Source of the DNA: [Erwinia] mediterraneensis
GTDB lineage: Bacteria; Pseudomonadota; Gammaproteobacteria; Enterobacterales; Enterobacteriaceae
NCBI RefSeq assembly: GCF_900604315.1
Contig: NZ_LR026978.1
Location: forward strand, 1,199,527 to 1,263,526
Reading direction: 5' to 3'
Length of the DNA stretch: 64,000 nucleotides
Shown here: piece by piece, positions 9,105-20,415 of the stretch
Layout of the letters: every line of letters starts with the position of its first letter
Numbering within the stretch: the stretch's first letter is position 1
The notes under the pieces: model-generated
Database searches by the model: none
What the model was told of the DNA's origin: nothing
The model's input: the letters and a program-made list of their open reading frames with translations, nothing else
Program-made: the position numbers and the translations under genes

Positions 9105-12100
9105 TTAGTGACGTGGAGCATTGAAATTGAATTTATCCTGAAAGGGACCCCAAACCATAATGTTATCTGAATTTCTTATTGCTCTGTTATATTGCACCTC
9201 AATAGTTTCCGCATTATTTCCAGCCACTCCCACACTGCCTTTTTTTACTATTACTGTAAACGCATGACCATCACCTTCGCCAAACTTATGTTTACCACTA
9301 TTAACAGCAAAATACCTCCCGTCCGGCATAGTTTTTAATTTTCTGTGAACGTAACCCCACTGTTGATTATCAAAAGCTTTTTTCATCCCTAATTTTTCCA
9401 TAATGATTAAAATAATGCTTTCGTTCTCTAAATCACGTCCACTCTTGATCCAGCCATTTTCCATTAATTTTGCAATAGCATCATTAACACCGGTTTTGAA
9501 TATTTTAGATAACGTCATTGCCACGCAATTTTTCTCATATTTAAGACTACTATCCTCACCAACCTTTTTGGGTAGCGCTCTGCGTACTCTGGTTTTTAAC
9601 AGGCATACACCTGAAGTTTCAGTAAAAGGAATTAAACTATTAAACTTAGTGAGAGTGTACTTTTTCCCGAATAGTCTTTCCGTGTCCGGGTTCACCAGAA
9701 CATATATCTCTTCTTGATCAAACTGATCGATCTTCCTGACCACCACAGGGGATTCTTCTTCTCCTGCGAAATGTGCTACAGCATAGGAATTTTCTTCCAG
9801 CTCTGCGTTTTTCTGATTTACATATAAACGAAGCTTTTCCTCATAACTTTTACTCAGCGGTAACCGACTTTCAATCAGGGCCTCATTATGATGAATAAAA
9901 CTATCTGCCGACTTCTCGAATTCTGTTAACTTATCCCAATCAGTTCCTCCTGTTTTTTTTATTATTTTAACGGCAGATTTTACGTCAGGGATTTTTTTAA
10001 TTTGTTTTATTAAAGTTCGGCTGAGTCTGTAAGAGCCTTTAACCCCACTTTTTATTCCCGGGAAAACTCCTGCTATTTCCAGAAGAAACTCACTTACAGC
10101 CTCACTCTTATCACCTTTCATTACCGCTTCCACAAAACGGTAAAAAGGAACGAGATCCTTTCCCAGCTCAATTAAATGCTGTAAATCGGATTTGCTTTCT
10201 CCAAGCTTATAAAAATAATCATATACTTTTTCCCTGAAAAAAACTCTTAATCTCTCGTCAACAGCAAGGCTATCTTCATTCTGGCCTGTCAAATATTCTT
10301 CAACAGCATAGTCTACCGTAACGCCATTGAGCTTTCCGTCTCTTAACCAGTTGTTCACTATATTTTTATCGCCACCCAGAAGATCAAGCTTAACGTACTC
10401 TTCACCTGCCCTGTCAGTACGGTGCAGTTGGAACGTATTATCATCCTGATGAGATAAGGCATAGATACGTTCTTCTCCCTCAGGTGTTTTTACCGAAAAA
10501 GCGACAACAAACTGATTAAGACCTACCTTTTCATTCATTATTATCGGATAAAGTAGACCCTCTGGCGTTGCAACTGGTTTTTCATACTCAATATTAATAG
10601 TGATTTCTACAGAACGTATCTTATTGCCTTTGTTAAAAATAAACTCTGCGTCCGGACTATTACCCAGGGCAGATTTGATAGCGCCTTCAAGCAGCAAAGA
10701 ATAATCTTCAGCCAACATGAAAGTCCTTCTTTTATATTCCTCGTCCAGACTGTCTGCCGCAGTCGCGCAGGGTTTATTCACACCATCAATATAGTTTTGC
10801 TTTTGAAAATATTTATAGTCTGGCAAAAAAGCGTCAACAAACCGTGGCCTCCTGGCAGATTTGTTTTTCTCGCAGGATGCCACATATTCAGCAGCCAGCG
10901 CAGACTTAGGGAGCCACGCCTGGCGCGAACGTGAATAATTTTCAAATTTTCGGGCCACCTCTTCTTTTTGCGCAGCAATCTCTCTCCATAATTTAATATA
11001 AGAAGAAACAATCTCAATTTTTTCTTCAAAACCTGTATCGCCGTTTTCAGTACGTAAGATAGCCGGCGCAACGTATTGCCGGTAAAAAAGCGCTGGCATA
11101 AAAAAGAAGTCAATCGCGTCGTTATTAACCGCACTGCCAGTAGCTCTGTCCAGTAATTTAACACCCAGCTCAAATATCTGTTCTTTACTGTGCAGCCTGA
11201 CATTCCCCCCCGTTTTAATGATATAACGGAGGCCGGCGTGTAAAATAAAAAAATCGATACTGTGTAGTGGCAGCTTCAGGATTTCTGAATCATTTTCAAA
11301 CTGATAAAGAAAAGTGAGTTCTTTCCCGGACACGTCCTGCCAGAATTTTTCTAGTGACGCGCGCTGCTTCGCAGTCAGCAGCTTAAAATCAATTTTACCG
11401 TTTGATTTTACTCCTTCAAGTGAAAGCGCGTCGAGCAGGTTTGCAACCGTTAATTCAGTATTAAACGCTCTGGCCTTTTCCAGGGGCTGCGCCATGTAAA
11501 TTGCTGGCGTGCCGCCAAGGATCTCCCTGATTAACCAGTCCCGTACATACTCTTTTGCCATCGCTGTTTTTAAGGTTTCCTCCACATAGCCTCTTTCATT
11601 CTGCATAATTACGCTTGCTATACCCCTGAGATGCGAACGCCGATCCAGGTGTATTGCCTTCTGCTGTCCGGTAAGCAACAGTTCAGCTATTTCTGCTAAT
11701 AGTGCTTCTTTCCCTTTAATCTGCTCACCACTGTTTCTTGCAGACAGATACTCCTCTAACCGGTTAACAATATTTTTATTTTTGTTCTTCGGTTGTTCTG
11801 AACCAGAGATTGCGCCAGGCGGAGGCGGAACAGCCGTTATCGTACCGTTAGCCGGCGTTTCGGCTACGCCTGGTTTAGTGTGCGCGGTCACTTCTGCACC
11901 AGATGTTCTGCTCTTTTCGCCATTTTCTGTCAGGGCAGTTGTTAATGGTTTAGTCGTTTCAGTAGAGGATGCCGTTTCTCTTTCATCCTGGCTGCGTTTT
12001 ACTCTTGACTTATTTATTCCGGAGGCGCGCTTTTGAGAATTATTGCCAGGTTTTTTGAAGCTTTTAATTGTGATACCAGCGTTGCTTTTCTTAACGCGAG

Positions 12101-12545
12101 ATGCGCGCTGCGCAGCAGTTGAAAACAAATTTCCATCAGCAGCCAGCAGTGCGCTAATAGCGGGGGTTGATACGGATTGTATAAATTCACCATCTGCGTT
12201 CGTACGGTTTTTTATATTATTTACGGGCAAGCCGGCCCCGTTTTTTTTTAACGCTGCGCCTGTGGCCATATTGTTGCTTTCATCCATACCCGAGCTGTCA
12301 ATTCTTTTTTCCCCCGTATTATTCGGGATGGGGCTGCTGTTGACATAAATATTTGCAGCCGTGAAAACTTCGACAAGACCTAACACGGCATTGGCTGTCA
12401 TCTGTTGATTCTCATTTCCCGGGTGTTTCGCCAGATTACGTACCCATCGGTTAACCTTTAGCTCTCTGGCTTTAAAATCCTGTTCCCCGATATAGTCCCC
12501 GGTTCTTTTAATATGTGCGCTAAGGCTGTGTATAGGCATAAGCAT
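9105..12545 (-). CDS. Large protein of unknown function, possible toxin/effector with papain-like C-terminus
   Basis: A 1146-residue protein not assigned to a named family. There is no N-terminal signal peptide. Residues about 1-250 are low-complexity, rich in Ser, Thr, Asn and Lys, and probably disordered. Residues about 255-830 are mainly helical and soluble. A segment near residue 780 (LGKDLVPFYRFVEAVMKG) followed by small-residue hydrophobic stretches resembles the linker regions of large bacterial toxins. The last 150 residues contain NCVAM (Cys1007) and GDGHAFTV (His1094), a spacing compatible with a papain-like Cys-His fold such as those of dermonecrotoxin-type domains. Codon use is AT-rich, unlike neighbouring core genes, which points to horizontal transfer. 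AAAGGA precedes two possible starts (12545 or 12539). The toxin/effector reading is inference. Confidence 0.6.
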   Translation of the reverse strand: MLMPIHSLSAHIKRTGDYIGEQDFKARELKVNRWVRNLAKHPGNENQQMTANAVLGLVEVFTAANIYVNSSPIPNNTGEKRIDSSGMDESNNMATGAALKKNGAGLPVNNIKNRTNADGEFIQSVSTPAISALLAADGNLFSTAAQRASRVKKSNAGITIKSFKKPGNNSQKRASGINKSRVKRSQDERETASSTETTKPLTTALTENGEKSRTSGAEVTAHTKPGVAETPANGTITAVPPPPGAISGSEQPKNKNKNIVNRLEEYLSARNSGEQIKGKEALLAEIAELLLTGQQKAIHLDRRSHLRGIASVIMQNERGYVEETLKTAMAKEYVRDWLIREILGGTPAIYMAQPLEKARAFNTELTVANLLDALSLEGVKSNGKIDFKLLTAKQRASLEKFWQDVSGKELTFLYQFENDSEILKLPLHSIDFFILHAGLRYIIKTGGNVRLHSKEQIFELGVKLLDRATGSAVNNDAIDFFFMPALFYRQYVAPAILRTENGDTGFEEKIEIVSSYIKLWREIAAQKEEVARKFENYSRSRQAWLPKSALAAEYVASCEKNKSARRPRFVDAFLPDYKYFQKQNYIDGVNKPCATAADSLDEEYKRRTFMLAEDYSLLLEGAIKSALGNSPDAEFIFNKGNKIRSVEITINIEYEKPVATPEGLLYPIIMNEKVGLNQFVVAFSVKTPEGEERIYALSHQDDNTFQLHRTDRAGEEYVKLDLLGGDKNIVNNWLRDGKLNGVTVDYAVEEYLTGQNEDSLAVDERLRVFFREKVYDYFYKLGESKSDLQHLIELGKDLVPFYRFVEAVMKGDKSEAVSEFLLEIAGVFPGIKSGVKGSYRLSRTLIKQIKKIPDVKSAVKIIKKTGGTDWDKLTEFEKSADSFIHHNEALIESRLPLSKSYEEKLRLYVNQKNAELEENSYAVAHFAGEEESPVVVRKIDQFDQEEIYVLVNPDTERLFGKKYTLTKFNSLIPFTETSGVCLLKTRVRRALPKKVGEDSSLKYEKNCVAMTLSKIFKTGVNDAIAKLMENGWIKSGRDLENESIILIIMEKLGMKKAFDNQQWGYVHRKLKTMPDGRYFAVNSGKHKFGEGDGHAFTVIVKKGSVGVAGNNAETIEVQYNRAIRNSDNIMVWGPFQDKFNFNAPRH

Positions 12546-13122
12546 TATTCCTTTCTATCGTTATTACAGGCAGTAAAAATTCACTCCAGGCACATCAGGG
12601 CTGATAAAAACGCCCCCCTGGAGAAAACCTTAATCAGCTTAAAATAAAAATTAAATTTTATTCTGCGTTATAAATATCATTCTTACTTAGCTACTTTTTT
12701 ACCAGACCAGCAAATCATAAATATGATATTAATTATCCGTGGCCTTTTAATATAAGACTGAAACTCAGACTGGATATGAACACTCTGATTACAGCGGTTT
12801 AAAAACACAATTTCTTATTATTAATTAACTCTTTATGATTACCTTATATTTGTTATCTTAAAAATCACGGACAGATAACTGAATTCACCGATGCGTCGCG
12901 TTAACCTGAATGATTTATTCACAATCTGATTAAGGCCTGGTCAGTTATCTGTTAAAAACAGGCTGGCAAAACATCAATAGTTAAGTCAGCAGTTTTTACC
13001 TCAGCTTATGCTATGGCATTCTTATCATTAATTAGTTAATTATTAATTTGTTATTACTGCTATGCTTCCAAAAAAGCACTTTCTGACAGGAAAGAACAGG
13101 TGGGTTTATAGGGGGGATAAAT
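12546..13122. other. AT-rich non-coding region upstream of the large gene
   Basis: About 580 bases without a credible gene, much richer in A and T than the flanking glg operon and full of short A/T tracts (around 12640-12720 and 13010-13060). It presumably holds the promoter of the 1146-residue protein gene. The composition is what H-NS-silenced acquired DNA looks like. No hrp-box-like motif was seen by eye. Confidence 0.4.
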
Positions 13123-13144
13123 CCCACCCCTGTGCCGGGGTGGG
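13123..13144 (-). terminator. Stem-loop terminator of the glg operon
   Basis: CCCACCCC / GGGGTGGG with a 6-base loop, 17 bases past the glgP stop codon. On the minus strand it is followed by ATTTATCC, a weak T-rich tail. Confidence 0.5.
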
Positions 13145-13160
13145 CCTGCAGGCGACCGTT

Positions 13161-15608
13161 TTACAACCTCACCGGCGAGATATTCCAGATCTCATCGGCA
13201 TATTCCTGAATAGTACGGTCAGAAGAGAAGTAGCCCATATTGGCGATGTTCATCGCCGCACGGCGCTGCCACTCCTCCGGCTGACGGTAGAGCGCATCCA
13301 CTTTATCCTGCGTATCCACATAACTGCGATAATCGGCCAGCAGCTGATAATGATCGCCCAGGTTAACCAGCGAGTCGAAAATATTGCGATAGCGTTCCGG
13401 CTCCTGCGGACTGAAAACGCCGGTGGCGATCTGCGTCAATACCTGATGCAGTTCCGCATCCTCTTCGAAATATTTACGTGGGCTGTAGCCGTTGCGGCGC
13501 AGCGCCTCCACTTCCGGTGTGGTATTGCCGAAGATAAAGATATTTTCGTCACCGACGTGCTCACGTATTTCGACATTGGCACCATCCAGCGTCCCGATAG
13601 TGAGCGCGCCATTCAGGGCAAACTTCATATTGCTGGTGCCGGAAGCTTCGGTGCCCGCCGTGGAGATCTGTTCCGAGAGATCCGCTGCCGGAATAATGAT
13701 CTGGGCGAGACTTACGCTGTAGTTGGGAATAAATACCACCTTCAGCTTGTTCTTCACCTGCGGATCGTTATTGATCACCTTCGCCACATCGTTGATCAGA
13801 TGAATGATATGCTTCGCCATGTAGTAGGCCGAAGCGGCCTTACCGGCAAAAATATTCACCCGTGGCACCCAGTCGGCTTCCGGCTCCGCTTTGATGCGGT
13901 TATAGCGCGTGATCACATGCAGTACATTCAGCAGCTGCCGTTTGTACTCGTGGATACGCTTGATCTGCACATCAAACAAAGCGTGCGGATCGAGCACGAT
14001 ATCCAGGTTTCTCGCCACCCACTCCGCCAGACGCTGCTTATTGGTAAACTTCGCCTCGGCGATACGCTCAATAAACGCAGGATAATCGATTTGCGGCGTC
14101 AGCTCAGAGAGCATGCTGAGGTCGGTACGCCAGTTACGGCCAATGTTTTCATCCAGTACCTCTGAGAGCGCCGGATTTGCCAGCGCCAGCCAGCGGCGTG
14201 GCGTAATGCCGTTGGTTTTATTACAGAAGCGACCGGGAAACAGGCGGGCAAAGTCGGCAAACAGCGACTTCACCATCAGATTCGAGTGCAGTTCCGAGAC
14301 GCCATTGACCTTATGACTGACCACCACCGCCAGCCAGGCCATACGCACCTGACGGCCATTGTTTTCGTCGATAATCGAGATACGCGACAGCAAATCCCAG
14401 TCATCCGGGTAATAGTCCTGAATGGTTTTCAGGAAATAGTCATTGATCTCAAAAATAATGCCGAGATGGCGCGGCAGAATGCGGCCGAACATATCCACCG
14501 GCCAGGTTTCCAGCGCCTCGCTCATCAGCGTATGGTTGGTGTAGGAGAAGACCTGGCAGGTCACCTCAAACGCATCGTCCCAGCTGAATTTGTACTCATC
14601 GATCAGCAAGCGCATCAGCTCCGGGATTGCCAGCACCGGGTGGGTATCATTCAGGTGAATAGCAACCTTATCGGCAAGGTTGTCCCAGGTCTGGTGCATG
14701 CGCCAGTGGCGGTGCAGGATATCTTGCACCGTGGCGGAGACAAGGAAATACTCCTGACGCAGACGCAGCTCGCGGCCTGACGAAGTGGAATCATCGGGAT
14801 AGAGCACGCGCGACACATTCTCCGAGTGGTTTTTATCTTCCACTGCCGCGAAGTAGTCGCCCTGATTAAATTTCCCCAGATTGATTTCGTTACTGGCCTG
14901 CGCGCCCCATAAGCGTAGCGTGTTGGTGGCATCGGTATCGTAGCCGGGGATAATCTGATCGTAGGCCATCGCCAGGATCTCTTCGGTCTCCAGCCAGCGT
15001 ACCTTGTTGCCTTCATGCTGGATGCGCCCGCCAAAACGCACTTTATAACGGGTATTGAAGCGCTGAAACTCCCAGGGGTTGCCATACTCCAGCCAGTAGT
15101 CAGGAGATTCTTTCTGCTCGCCATCGACGATGTTCTGCTTGAACATGCCGTAATCGTAGCGAATACCGTAACCGCGTCCAGGCAGGCCGAGCGTGGCAAG
15201 GGAGTCGAGAAAGCAGGCGGCAAGACGGCCCAGGCCGCCATTGCCTAAGCCGGGATCATTCTCCTCCTCCAGCAGCTCCGCCAGATCCAGCCCCATTTCT
15301 TCCAGTGCCTGGTTAAGATCGTCATAGATCCCCATCGCCAGTAACGCATTGGAGAGGGTGCGTCCCATCAGGAACTCCATCGACAGATAGTAAACCTGCC
15401 GCACATCCTGTGACAGCTGCGCACGGCTGGAACGCAGCCAGCGTTCCACCATACGATCGCGTACCGCCAGCAACGCCGCGTTCAGCCACTCATGCTTATT
15501 GGCGATTGAGGGATCTTTGCCAATGGTAAACATCAGTTTATAGGCAATGGAGTGCTTTAAAGCTTCCGCTGTCAGTGTGGGTGAGGCATAGGTGAAAGGT
15601 GCTTTCAT
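13161..15608 (-). CDS. glgP: Glycogen phosphorylase
   Basis: PLP-dependent GT35 enzyme that releases glucose-1-phosphate from the non-reducing ends of glycogen. The 815-residue length is identical to E. coli GlgP. The PLP-binding lysine is Lys662 in [14 protein letters not shown], followed by the [10 protein letters not shown] phosphate-site segment. It is the last gene of glgBXCAP, 21 bases after glgA. Because malP is absent beside malQ, GlgP may be the only alpha-glucan phosphorylase encoded in this neighbourhood. A decayed copy of part of this gene sits near 8.9 kb. Confidence 0.97.
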   Translation of the reverse strand: MKAPFTYASPTLTAEALKHSIAYKLMFTIGKDPSIANKHEWLNAALLAVRDRMVERWLRSSRAQLSQDVRQVYYLSMEFLMGRTLSNALLAMGIYDDLNQALEEMGLDLAELLEEENDPGLGNGGLGRLAACFLDSLATLGLPGRGYGIRYDYGMFKQNIVDGEQKESPDYWLEYGNPWEFQRFNTRYKVRFGGRIQHEGNKVRWLETEEILAMAYDQIIPGYDTDATNTLRLWGAQASNEINLGKFNQGDYFAAVEDKNHSENVSRVLYPDDSTSSGRELRLRQEYFLVSATVQDILHRHWRMHQTWDNLADKVAIHLNDTHPVLAIPELMRLLIDEYKFSWDDAFEVTCQVFSYTNHTLMSEALETWPVDMFGRILPRHLGIIFEINDYFLKTIQDYYPDDWDLLSRISIIDENNGRQVRMAWLAVVVSHKVNGVSELHSNLMVKSLFADFARLFPGRFCNKTNGITPRRWLALANPALSEVLDENIGRNWRTDLSMLSELTPQIDYPAFIERIAEAKFTNKQRLAEWVARNLDIVLDPHALFDVQIKRIHEYKRQLLNVLHVITRYNRIKAEPEADWVPRVNIFAGKAASAYYMAKHIIHLINDVAKVINNDPQVKNKLKVVFIPNYSVSLAQIIIPAADLSEQISTAGTEASGTSNMKFALNGALTIGTLDGANVEIREHVGDENIFIFGNTTPEVEALRRNGYSPRKYFEEDAELHQVLTQIATGVFSPQEPERYRNIFDSLVNLGDHYQLLADYRSYVDTQDKVDALYRQPEEWQRRAAMNIANMGYFSSDRTIQEYADEIWNISPVRL

Positions 15609-15629
15609 ATCCGGTATCCCAATCTCTCA

Positions 15630-17063
15630 TTACAGCAAACGTTGATAAAGATCGCGGTAGGATTGTGCTGCCACTTGCCAACTGAAATCCATCCCCATCG
15701 CCTGACGCTGGACATAACGCCAGAGCGAAGGTCGAGACCATAAGACAAAAGCCCGGCGGATCGCGCGCAGCAAGGACCAGGCGTTGCTGTCTTCAAAACT
15801 GAAGCCGCTGGCGATACCATCCGCCAGGTTCTCCAGCGAGCTGTCATTCACGGTATCCGCCAGTCCGCCAGTCCGACGTACCAGGGGTAGCGTGCCATAT
15901 TTCAGGCCGTAGAGTTGCGTCAGACCGCACGGTTCAAAGCGGCTCGGCACCATAATGACATCCGCGCCACCCATAATGCGGTGCGAAAAGGCCTCATGGT
16001 AACCAATCTGTACGCCCACCTGGCCCGGATGTTCCGCCGCCGCGGCGAGGAAACCTTGCTGTAGCTCGGCATCGCCTTGCCCCAGCAGCACCAGTTGCCC
16101 GCCCTGCGCCAGCAGCCCCGGCAAAGCTTCCAGTACCAGATCGAGCCCCTTCTGACGGGTTAACCGGCTGACCACGGCAAACACCGGCACGCTGTCGTCA
16201 ACTTTCAGGCCCATGGCAATCTGCAGCTGACGCTTGTTCTCCGCTTTGGCATCCAGCGTATCGCGGTTATAGCGCGCTGTCAGCAACAGGTCGTGTGTCG
16301 GATCCCAGATCGCCGGATCGACCCCGTTGAGAATCCCGCTGAGCCGTCCTTCCAGCAGACGCTGCGCCAGCAGTGCCTCCATGCCGTAGCCAAACTCCGG
16401 TCGGGTTATCTCATGCGCATAGGTGGGACTCACCGCCGTAATGTGGTCGGCATAATAGAGTCCCGCCTTCAGATAGGAGATCTGGCCATGGAATTCCAGC
16501 CCGTGCATATTGAAAAACGCAGGCGGCAGCTGGATCTCCTCCATATGATGCGCGTAGAACAGGCCCTGATAAGCCAGGTTGTGTACGGTAAAGACCGATT
16601 TTGCCGGCCGGCCGCGCGCCTCCAGATAAGCGCAGGTCAGCCCCGCATGCCAGTCATGCGCATGCACAATATCAGGACGCCAGTAGGTATCCAGTCCGCA
16701 GGCCAGCTCGCAGCCCATCCATCCCAGCAGCGCAAAGCGCAAATAGTTATCGGTATAGGCAAATTGTGACTCATCATGATAGGGACTGCCGGGACGGTCA
16801 TACAGCCCCGGCGCTTCAATCAGATAGATGCCAACGCCATTGTAATGGCCAAAATGTAAGCGCACAAAACCTGCAAATGTCTGCAGTTCAGCGACCACTT
16901 CCGTGCTTGTGATTCCCTTGCGCAGGTCAGGAAAAGCGGGCAGCAGCACCCGCGTATCCGTGCCACCGGCAATTTGCGCCTGTGGTAATGCCCCTACTAC
17001 ATCAGCCAGCCCGCCGGTTTTCAGCAGCGGGAAAAGTTCTGAACAGACATGTAAAACCTGCAT
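15630..17063 (-). CDS. glgA: Glycogen synthase (ADP-glucose type)
   Basis: GT5 enzyme that extends alpha-1,4-glucan chains from ADP-glucose. The ATG at 17063 gives 477 residues, the usual length; a TTG two codons upstream is less likely, and GGGG is well placed for the ATG. The N-terminal [13 protein letters not shown] motif binds ADP-glucose. The C-terminal GT-B domain carries [18 protein letters not shown], with the conserved acidic/cysteine region of the family. It lies between glgC (75-base gap) and glgP. Confidence 0.96.
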   Translation of the reverse strand: MQVLHVCSELFPLLKTGGLADVVGALPQAQIAGGTDTRVLLPAFPDLRKGITSTEVVAELQTFAGFVRLHFGHYNGVGIYLIEAPGLYDRPGSPYHDESQFAYTDNYLRFALLGWMGCELACGLDTYWRPDIVHAHDWHAGLTCAYLEARGRPAKSVFTVHNLAYQGLFYAHHMEEIQLPPAFFNMHGLEFHGQISYLKAGLYYADHITAVSPTYAHEITRPEFGYGMEALLAQRLLEGRLSGILNGVDPAIWDPTHDLLLTARYNRDTLDAKAENKRQLQIAMGLKVDDSVPVFAVVSRLTRQKGLDLVLEALPGLLAQGGQLVLLGQGDAELQQGFLAAAAEHPGQVGVQIGYHEAFSHRIMGGADVIMVPSRFEPCGLTQLYGLKYGTLPLVRRTGGLADTVNDSSLENLADGIASGFSFEDSNAWSLLRAIRRAFVLWSRPSLWRYVQRQAMGMDFSWQVAAQSYRDLYQRLL

Positions 17064-17138
17064 CCTCAACCCCTATTATGCTAATCAGGCGCGATCCTCG
17101 CGTCGATTGTATGTGTACCTTTTCGTCACTCAGTGACC

Positions 17139-18422
17139 CTAACCCGCCAGTTTGGCCAGCATGCCGCGAGTCACCAGCACGATGCCCTCTTCGGAACGGT
17201 AAAACCGGCGGCTGTCTTCATCGGGGTTTTCACCGATCACCATCCCTTCCGGCAACACGCAGGCGCGATCAATCACGCAGCGGCGCAGGCGGCAGGATCG
17301 GCCAACGACCACATCCGGGAGCAGCACGCTGGAGTCAATATTGCAAAAAGAATTCACACGCACGCGCGGGAACAGTACCGAGTTCACCACCACCGACCCG
17401 GAGATAATGCAGCCGCCGGAGACCAGCGAATTCATGGTCATCCCGTGGCTGCCGGAGCGGTCCTGCACAAACTTGGCAGGCGGCAACTGTTCCATATGCG
17501 TGCGTATCGGCCACTCATGGTCATACATATCCAGCTCAGGCGTGACCGACGCCAGGTCGAGGTTGGCACGCCAGTAGGCTTCCAGCGTCCCGACGTCGCG
17601 CCAGTAAGGCATCGCCTCGCTGTCATTCTGCACGCAGGAGAGCGTGAAAGAGTGCGCAAAGGCTTCGCCACTGGCGACGATTTTCGGCAGCAGGTCTTTA
17701 CCGAAATCATGATTTGAGTTGGGCTCGAGCAGATCTTCTTCCAGCAACTGATAAAGATAGTCTGCATTGAAGACATAGATACCCATACTTGCCAGTGCCT
17801 GAGTATCATCGCCGGGCATTGCTGGCGGCTGAGGCGGTTTTTCGACAAAATCGATCACCTTGTTCTCTTCATCTACCGCCATCACGCCGAACGCGGTCGC
17901 CTCATGGATCGGCACCGGCAGGCAGGCGATGGTGCATTTCGCCTCGTTGCCAACGTGATCCAGCAGCATGCGTGAGTAGTCCATTTTGTAGATATGATCC
18001 CCGGCGAGGATCACGATGTACTGCGCGTTATAGCGGCGAATAATGTCGAGGTTTTGGGTAACCGCATCCGCCGTACCGCGATACCAGTGCTCGGTGGAGA
18101 AGCGCTGTTGGGCTGGCAGCAGGTCGACAAACTCATTCATCTCTTCGTTGAACAGAAACCAGCCGCGCTGAATATGCTGCACCAGCGAGTGGGATTGATA
18201 TTGTGTAATCACACCAATACGGCGGATACCGGAGTTAATGCAGTTAGAAAGTGCGAAGTCGATGATGCGGAATTTCCCACCGAAGTGGACGGCGGGTTTG
18301 GCACGCTCGGCAGTCAAATCTTTCAACCGCGTGCCGCGTCCGCCTGCGAGTATGAGGGCGACGGTCTGTGCTGGCAGCTGGCGCGCCAGCATCATTTCGT
18401 CAGTTCTATCGAATTTGACCAT
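17139..18422 (-). CDS. glgC: Glucose-1-phosphate adenylyltransferase (ADP-glucose pyrophosphorylase)
   Basis: Makes ADP-glucose from ATP and glucose-1-phosphate, the committed step of glycogen synthesis, and is allosterically controlled (fructose-1,6-bisphosphate and AMP in the enteric type). The product has 427 residues. [15 protein letters not shown] is the nucleotide-binding loop, followed by [16 protein letters not shown] left-handed beta-helix C-terminus has [14 protein letters not shown]. The ATG at 18422 has AAGGAG at good spacing; a longer TTG start would overlap glgX. The gap to the glgX stop is 13 bases. GGA triplets around this start resemble CsrA contact sites known from E. coli glgC, but that is only suggestive. 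Confidence 0.96.
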   Translation of the reverse strand: MVKFDRTDEMMLARQLPAQTVALILAGGRGTRLKDLTAERAKPAVHFGGKFRIIDFALSNCINSGIRRIGVITQYQSHSLVQHIQRGWFLFNEEMNEFVDLLPAQQRFSTEHWYRGTADAVTQNLDIIRRYNAQYIVILAGDHIYKMDYSRMLLDHVGNEAKCTIACLPVPIHEATAFGVMAVDEENKVIDFVEKPPQPPAMPGDDTQALASMGIYVFNADYLYQLLEEDLLEPNSNHDFGKDLLPKIVASGEAFAHSFTLSCVQNDSEAMPYWRDVGTLEAYWRANLDLASVTPELDMYDHEWPIRTHMEQLPPAKFVQDRSGSHGMTMNSLVSGGCIISGSVVVNSVLFPRVRVNSFCNIDSSVLLPDVVVGRSCRLRRCVIDRACVLPEGMVIGENPDEDSRRFYRSEEGIVLVTRGMLAKLAG

Positions 18423-18435
18423 GTCTGACTCCTTA

Positions 18436-20415
18436 TCATTGCTTTTGGAACACACACACACCGTGCGCGGATCCATGCCAGACAGTTAACAGGATCGGGT
18501 TTTCATCCCCGGCGAAAGGAGGAATGGCACGCCATTCTCCGTCTGGTAAGGTGATATCACTCACGGCGTCCGTGGCGTTTATTGTTATTAACCAGCGGCT
18601 GGAAAGCAGGATCTGCAATCTGTGCGTCCCCTGCTCCCATTCCTCTTTCTTCAGTGGCTTGCCGCTGGCATTCAGCCACTGCACGTTGCCGTCGTCCTCT
18701 TGCCACCAGCGATCCATGGTCAGCGCCGGAATACGCTGACGCAGATGAATCAAGGCAGCCGTGAAGTCGACCAGTCCGCTATCGCCCCCTTGCCAGTCAA
18801 TCCAGCTCAGGATGTTGTCCTGACAGTAGGCGTTGTTATTCCCGTGCTGCGTTTGTCCCCGCTCATCACCCGCCAGCAGCATTGGCGTGCCCTGCGCCAG
18901 CAGCAGCGTCGTCAGCAGACCATGCACGCTCTGACGGCGGGCAAACGCGATATCCCGCGATACCTGTAGCCCTTCCACACCATGGTTATGGCTGTAGTTA
19001 CTGTTGCTGCCATCGCGGTTATCTTCGCCGTTGGCTTCATTATGTTTACGGTTAAAACTCACCAGGTCGCGCAAGGTAAAACCGTCATGCGCGGTAATCA
19101 GATTAATGCTGGCGGAGGGCGGACGCCCCGTGTGCTGGAAAAGTGAACTGGAGGCAGCAAAGCAACGGGCGAAGTCGCCGTTGCTCAGGTCGCCATGCAG
19201 CCAGTAACGGCGCGCCGCGTCGCGGAAATGATCGTTCCACTCAGCGAAAGGCGACGGAAAATGGCCTGGCTGGTAGCCGCCGGGACCAATATCCCAGGGT
19301 TCTGCAATCAGTTTCACTTGTGACAGCACCGGACACGCCTGAATTGCCGTAAAAAACCCGGCATCCTGGCGATAATCCGGCGTACGGCCCAGTACGGTCG
19401 CCAGATCAAAGCGAAAGCCATCTACATGACAGACGTTGACCCAGTAACGCAGACACTCCAGCAACTCATGCAACACCTGAGGATGGCTGAGGTTCAGGGT
19501 GTTGCCGCAGCCGGTCCAGTTTTTACAGGTGCCCGGTTCGTCCAGCCAGTAATAGCTGGCATTATCCACGCCGCGCAGAGAGAGTGTGGGGCCAGTCTCC
19601 TCCAGCTCGGCGGTGTGGTTGAACACCACATCCAGCAAGACCTCAATGCCTGCGGCATGGAGGTCTTTTACCGCCTGTTGAAACTCCTGCAGCGGCGTCT
19701 TTCCTTCCTGCCCACTGGCGTAACCGGGATGGACGGCCCAGAACGCCAGCGGGTTATAGCCCCAGTAGTTGCTCAGGCCGAGGCGCATCAGACGGGGCTC
19801 GGTAGCAAAACAGGCGATCGGCAGGAGCTCAATCGCGGTAATGCCAAGACGACGCAGGTAATCCACCATAACAGGATGGCCCAGCGCGGCGTAAGTCCCC
19901 CGCAGCGTTTCCGGAATTTCCGGATGTTGCTGCGTCAGCCCACGCACGTGCGCTTCATAGATCACTGTGTTTCCCCAGGAGATGCGCGGCGGCTTGTCCT
20001 CGTCCCAGTCAAAGTCTTCGGCGACCACCAGGCTGCGCGGTGCCAGCGCTGCGCTATCCCGGGGGTCTGGACTCTCCAGACCGCACTGAAAACAGGGATC
20101 GTCGACCACATCCCCCTCTACCGCGCGAGCGCAGGGATCAAGCAACAGTTTCGCCGGGTTAAAGCGATGACCCTGGTGCGGAGCCCAGGGGCCATGCACC
20201 CGATAGCCATAACGCTGTCCCGGCTTTAACGACGGGAAATAGCCGTGCCAGATATTTCCTTCACGTCCCGGCAAGTCAAAGCGGCGCTCCGCGCCATACT
20301 CGTCAAACAGGCAGAGTTCAACGCGCTCAGCATGCTGCGAAAAGAGCGTAAAGTTCACGCCCCTGCCGTCATAACTGGCGCCTGGCGGTTCTGGCCTGCC
20401 GGGATACAACGTCAT
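18436..20415 (-). CDS. glgX: Glycogen debranching enzyme
   Basis: GH13 isoamylase-type enzyme that hydrolyses alpha-1,6 branches of phosphorylase-limit glycogen. It has 659 residues. An N-terminal CBM48-like domain (about 10-130) is followed by the GH13 barrel with [19 protein letters not shown] (nucleophile Asp), LIAEPWD (acid/base Glu) and [12 protein letters not shown]. The ATG at 20415 shares its A with the TGA stop of glgB (TGATG), so glgB and glgX are translationally coupled. Confidence 0.96.
   Translation of the reverse strand: MTLYPGRPEPPGASYDGRGVNFTLFSQHAERVELCLFDEYGAERRFDLPGREGNIWHGYFPSLKPGQRYGYRVHGPWAPHQGHRFNPAKLLLDPCARAVEGDVVDDPCFQCGLESPDPRDSAALAPRSLVVAEDFDWDEDKPPRISWGNTVIYEAHVRGLTQQHPEIPETLRGTYAALGHPVMVDYLRRLGITAIELLPIACFATEPRLMRLGLSNYWGYNPLAFWAVHPGYASGQEGKTPLQEFQQAVKDLHAAGIEVLLDVVFNHTAELEETGPTLSLRGVDNASYYWLDEPGTCKNWTGCGNTLNLSHPQVLHELLECLRYWVNVCHVDGFRFDLATVLGRTPDYRQDAGFFTAIQACPVLSQVKLIAEPWDIGPGGYQPGHFPSPFAEWNDHFRDAARRYWLHGDLSNGDFARCFAASSSLFQHTGRPPSASINLITAHDGFTLRDLVSFNRKHNEANGEDNRDGSNSNYSHNHGVEGLQVSRDIAFARRQSVHGLLTTLLLAQGTPMLLAGDERGQTQHGNNNAYCQDNILSWIDWQGGDSGLVDFTAALIHLRQRIPALTMDRWWQEDDGNVQWLNASGKPLKKEEWEQGTHRLQILLSSRWLITINATDAVSDITLPDGEWRAIPPFAGDENPILLTVWHGSAHGVCVFQKQ

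Noticed and set aside
12546-13122. hrp box (GGAACC-N15/16-CCAC) upstream of the large gene
   Set aside because: A search by eye on the minus strand found no matching pair, so type III regulation is not supported from sequence.
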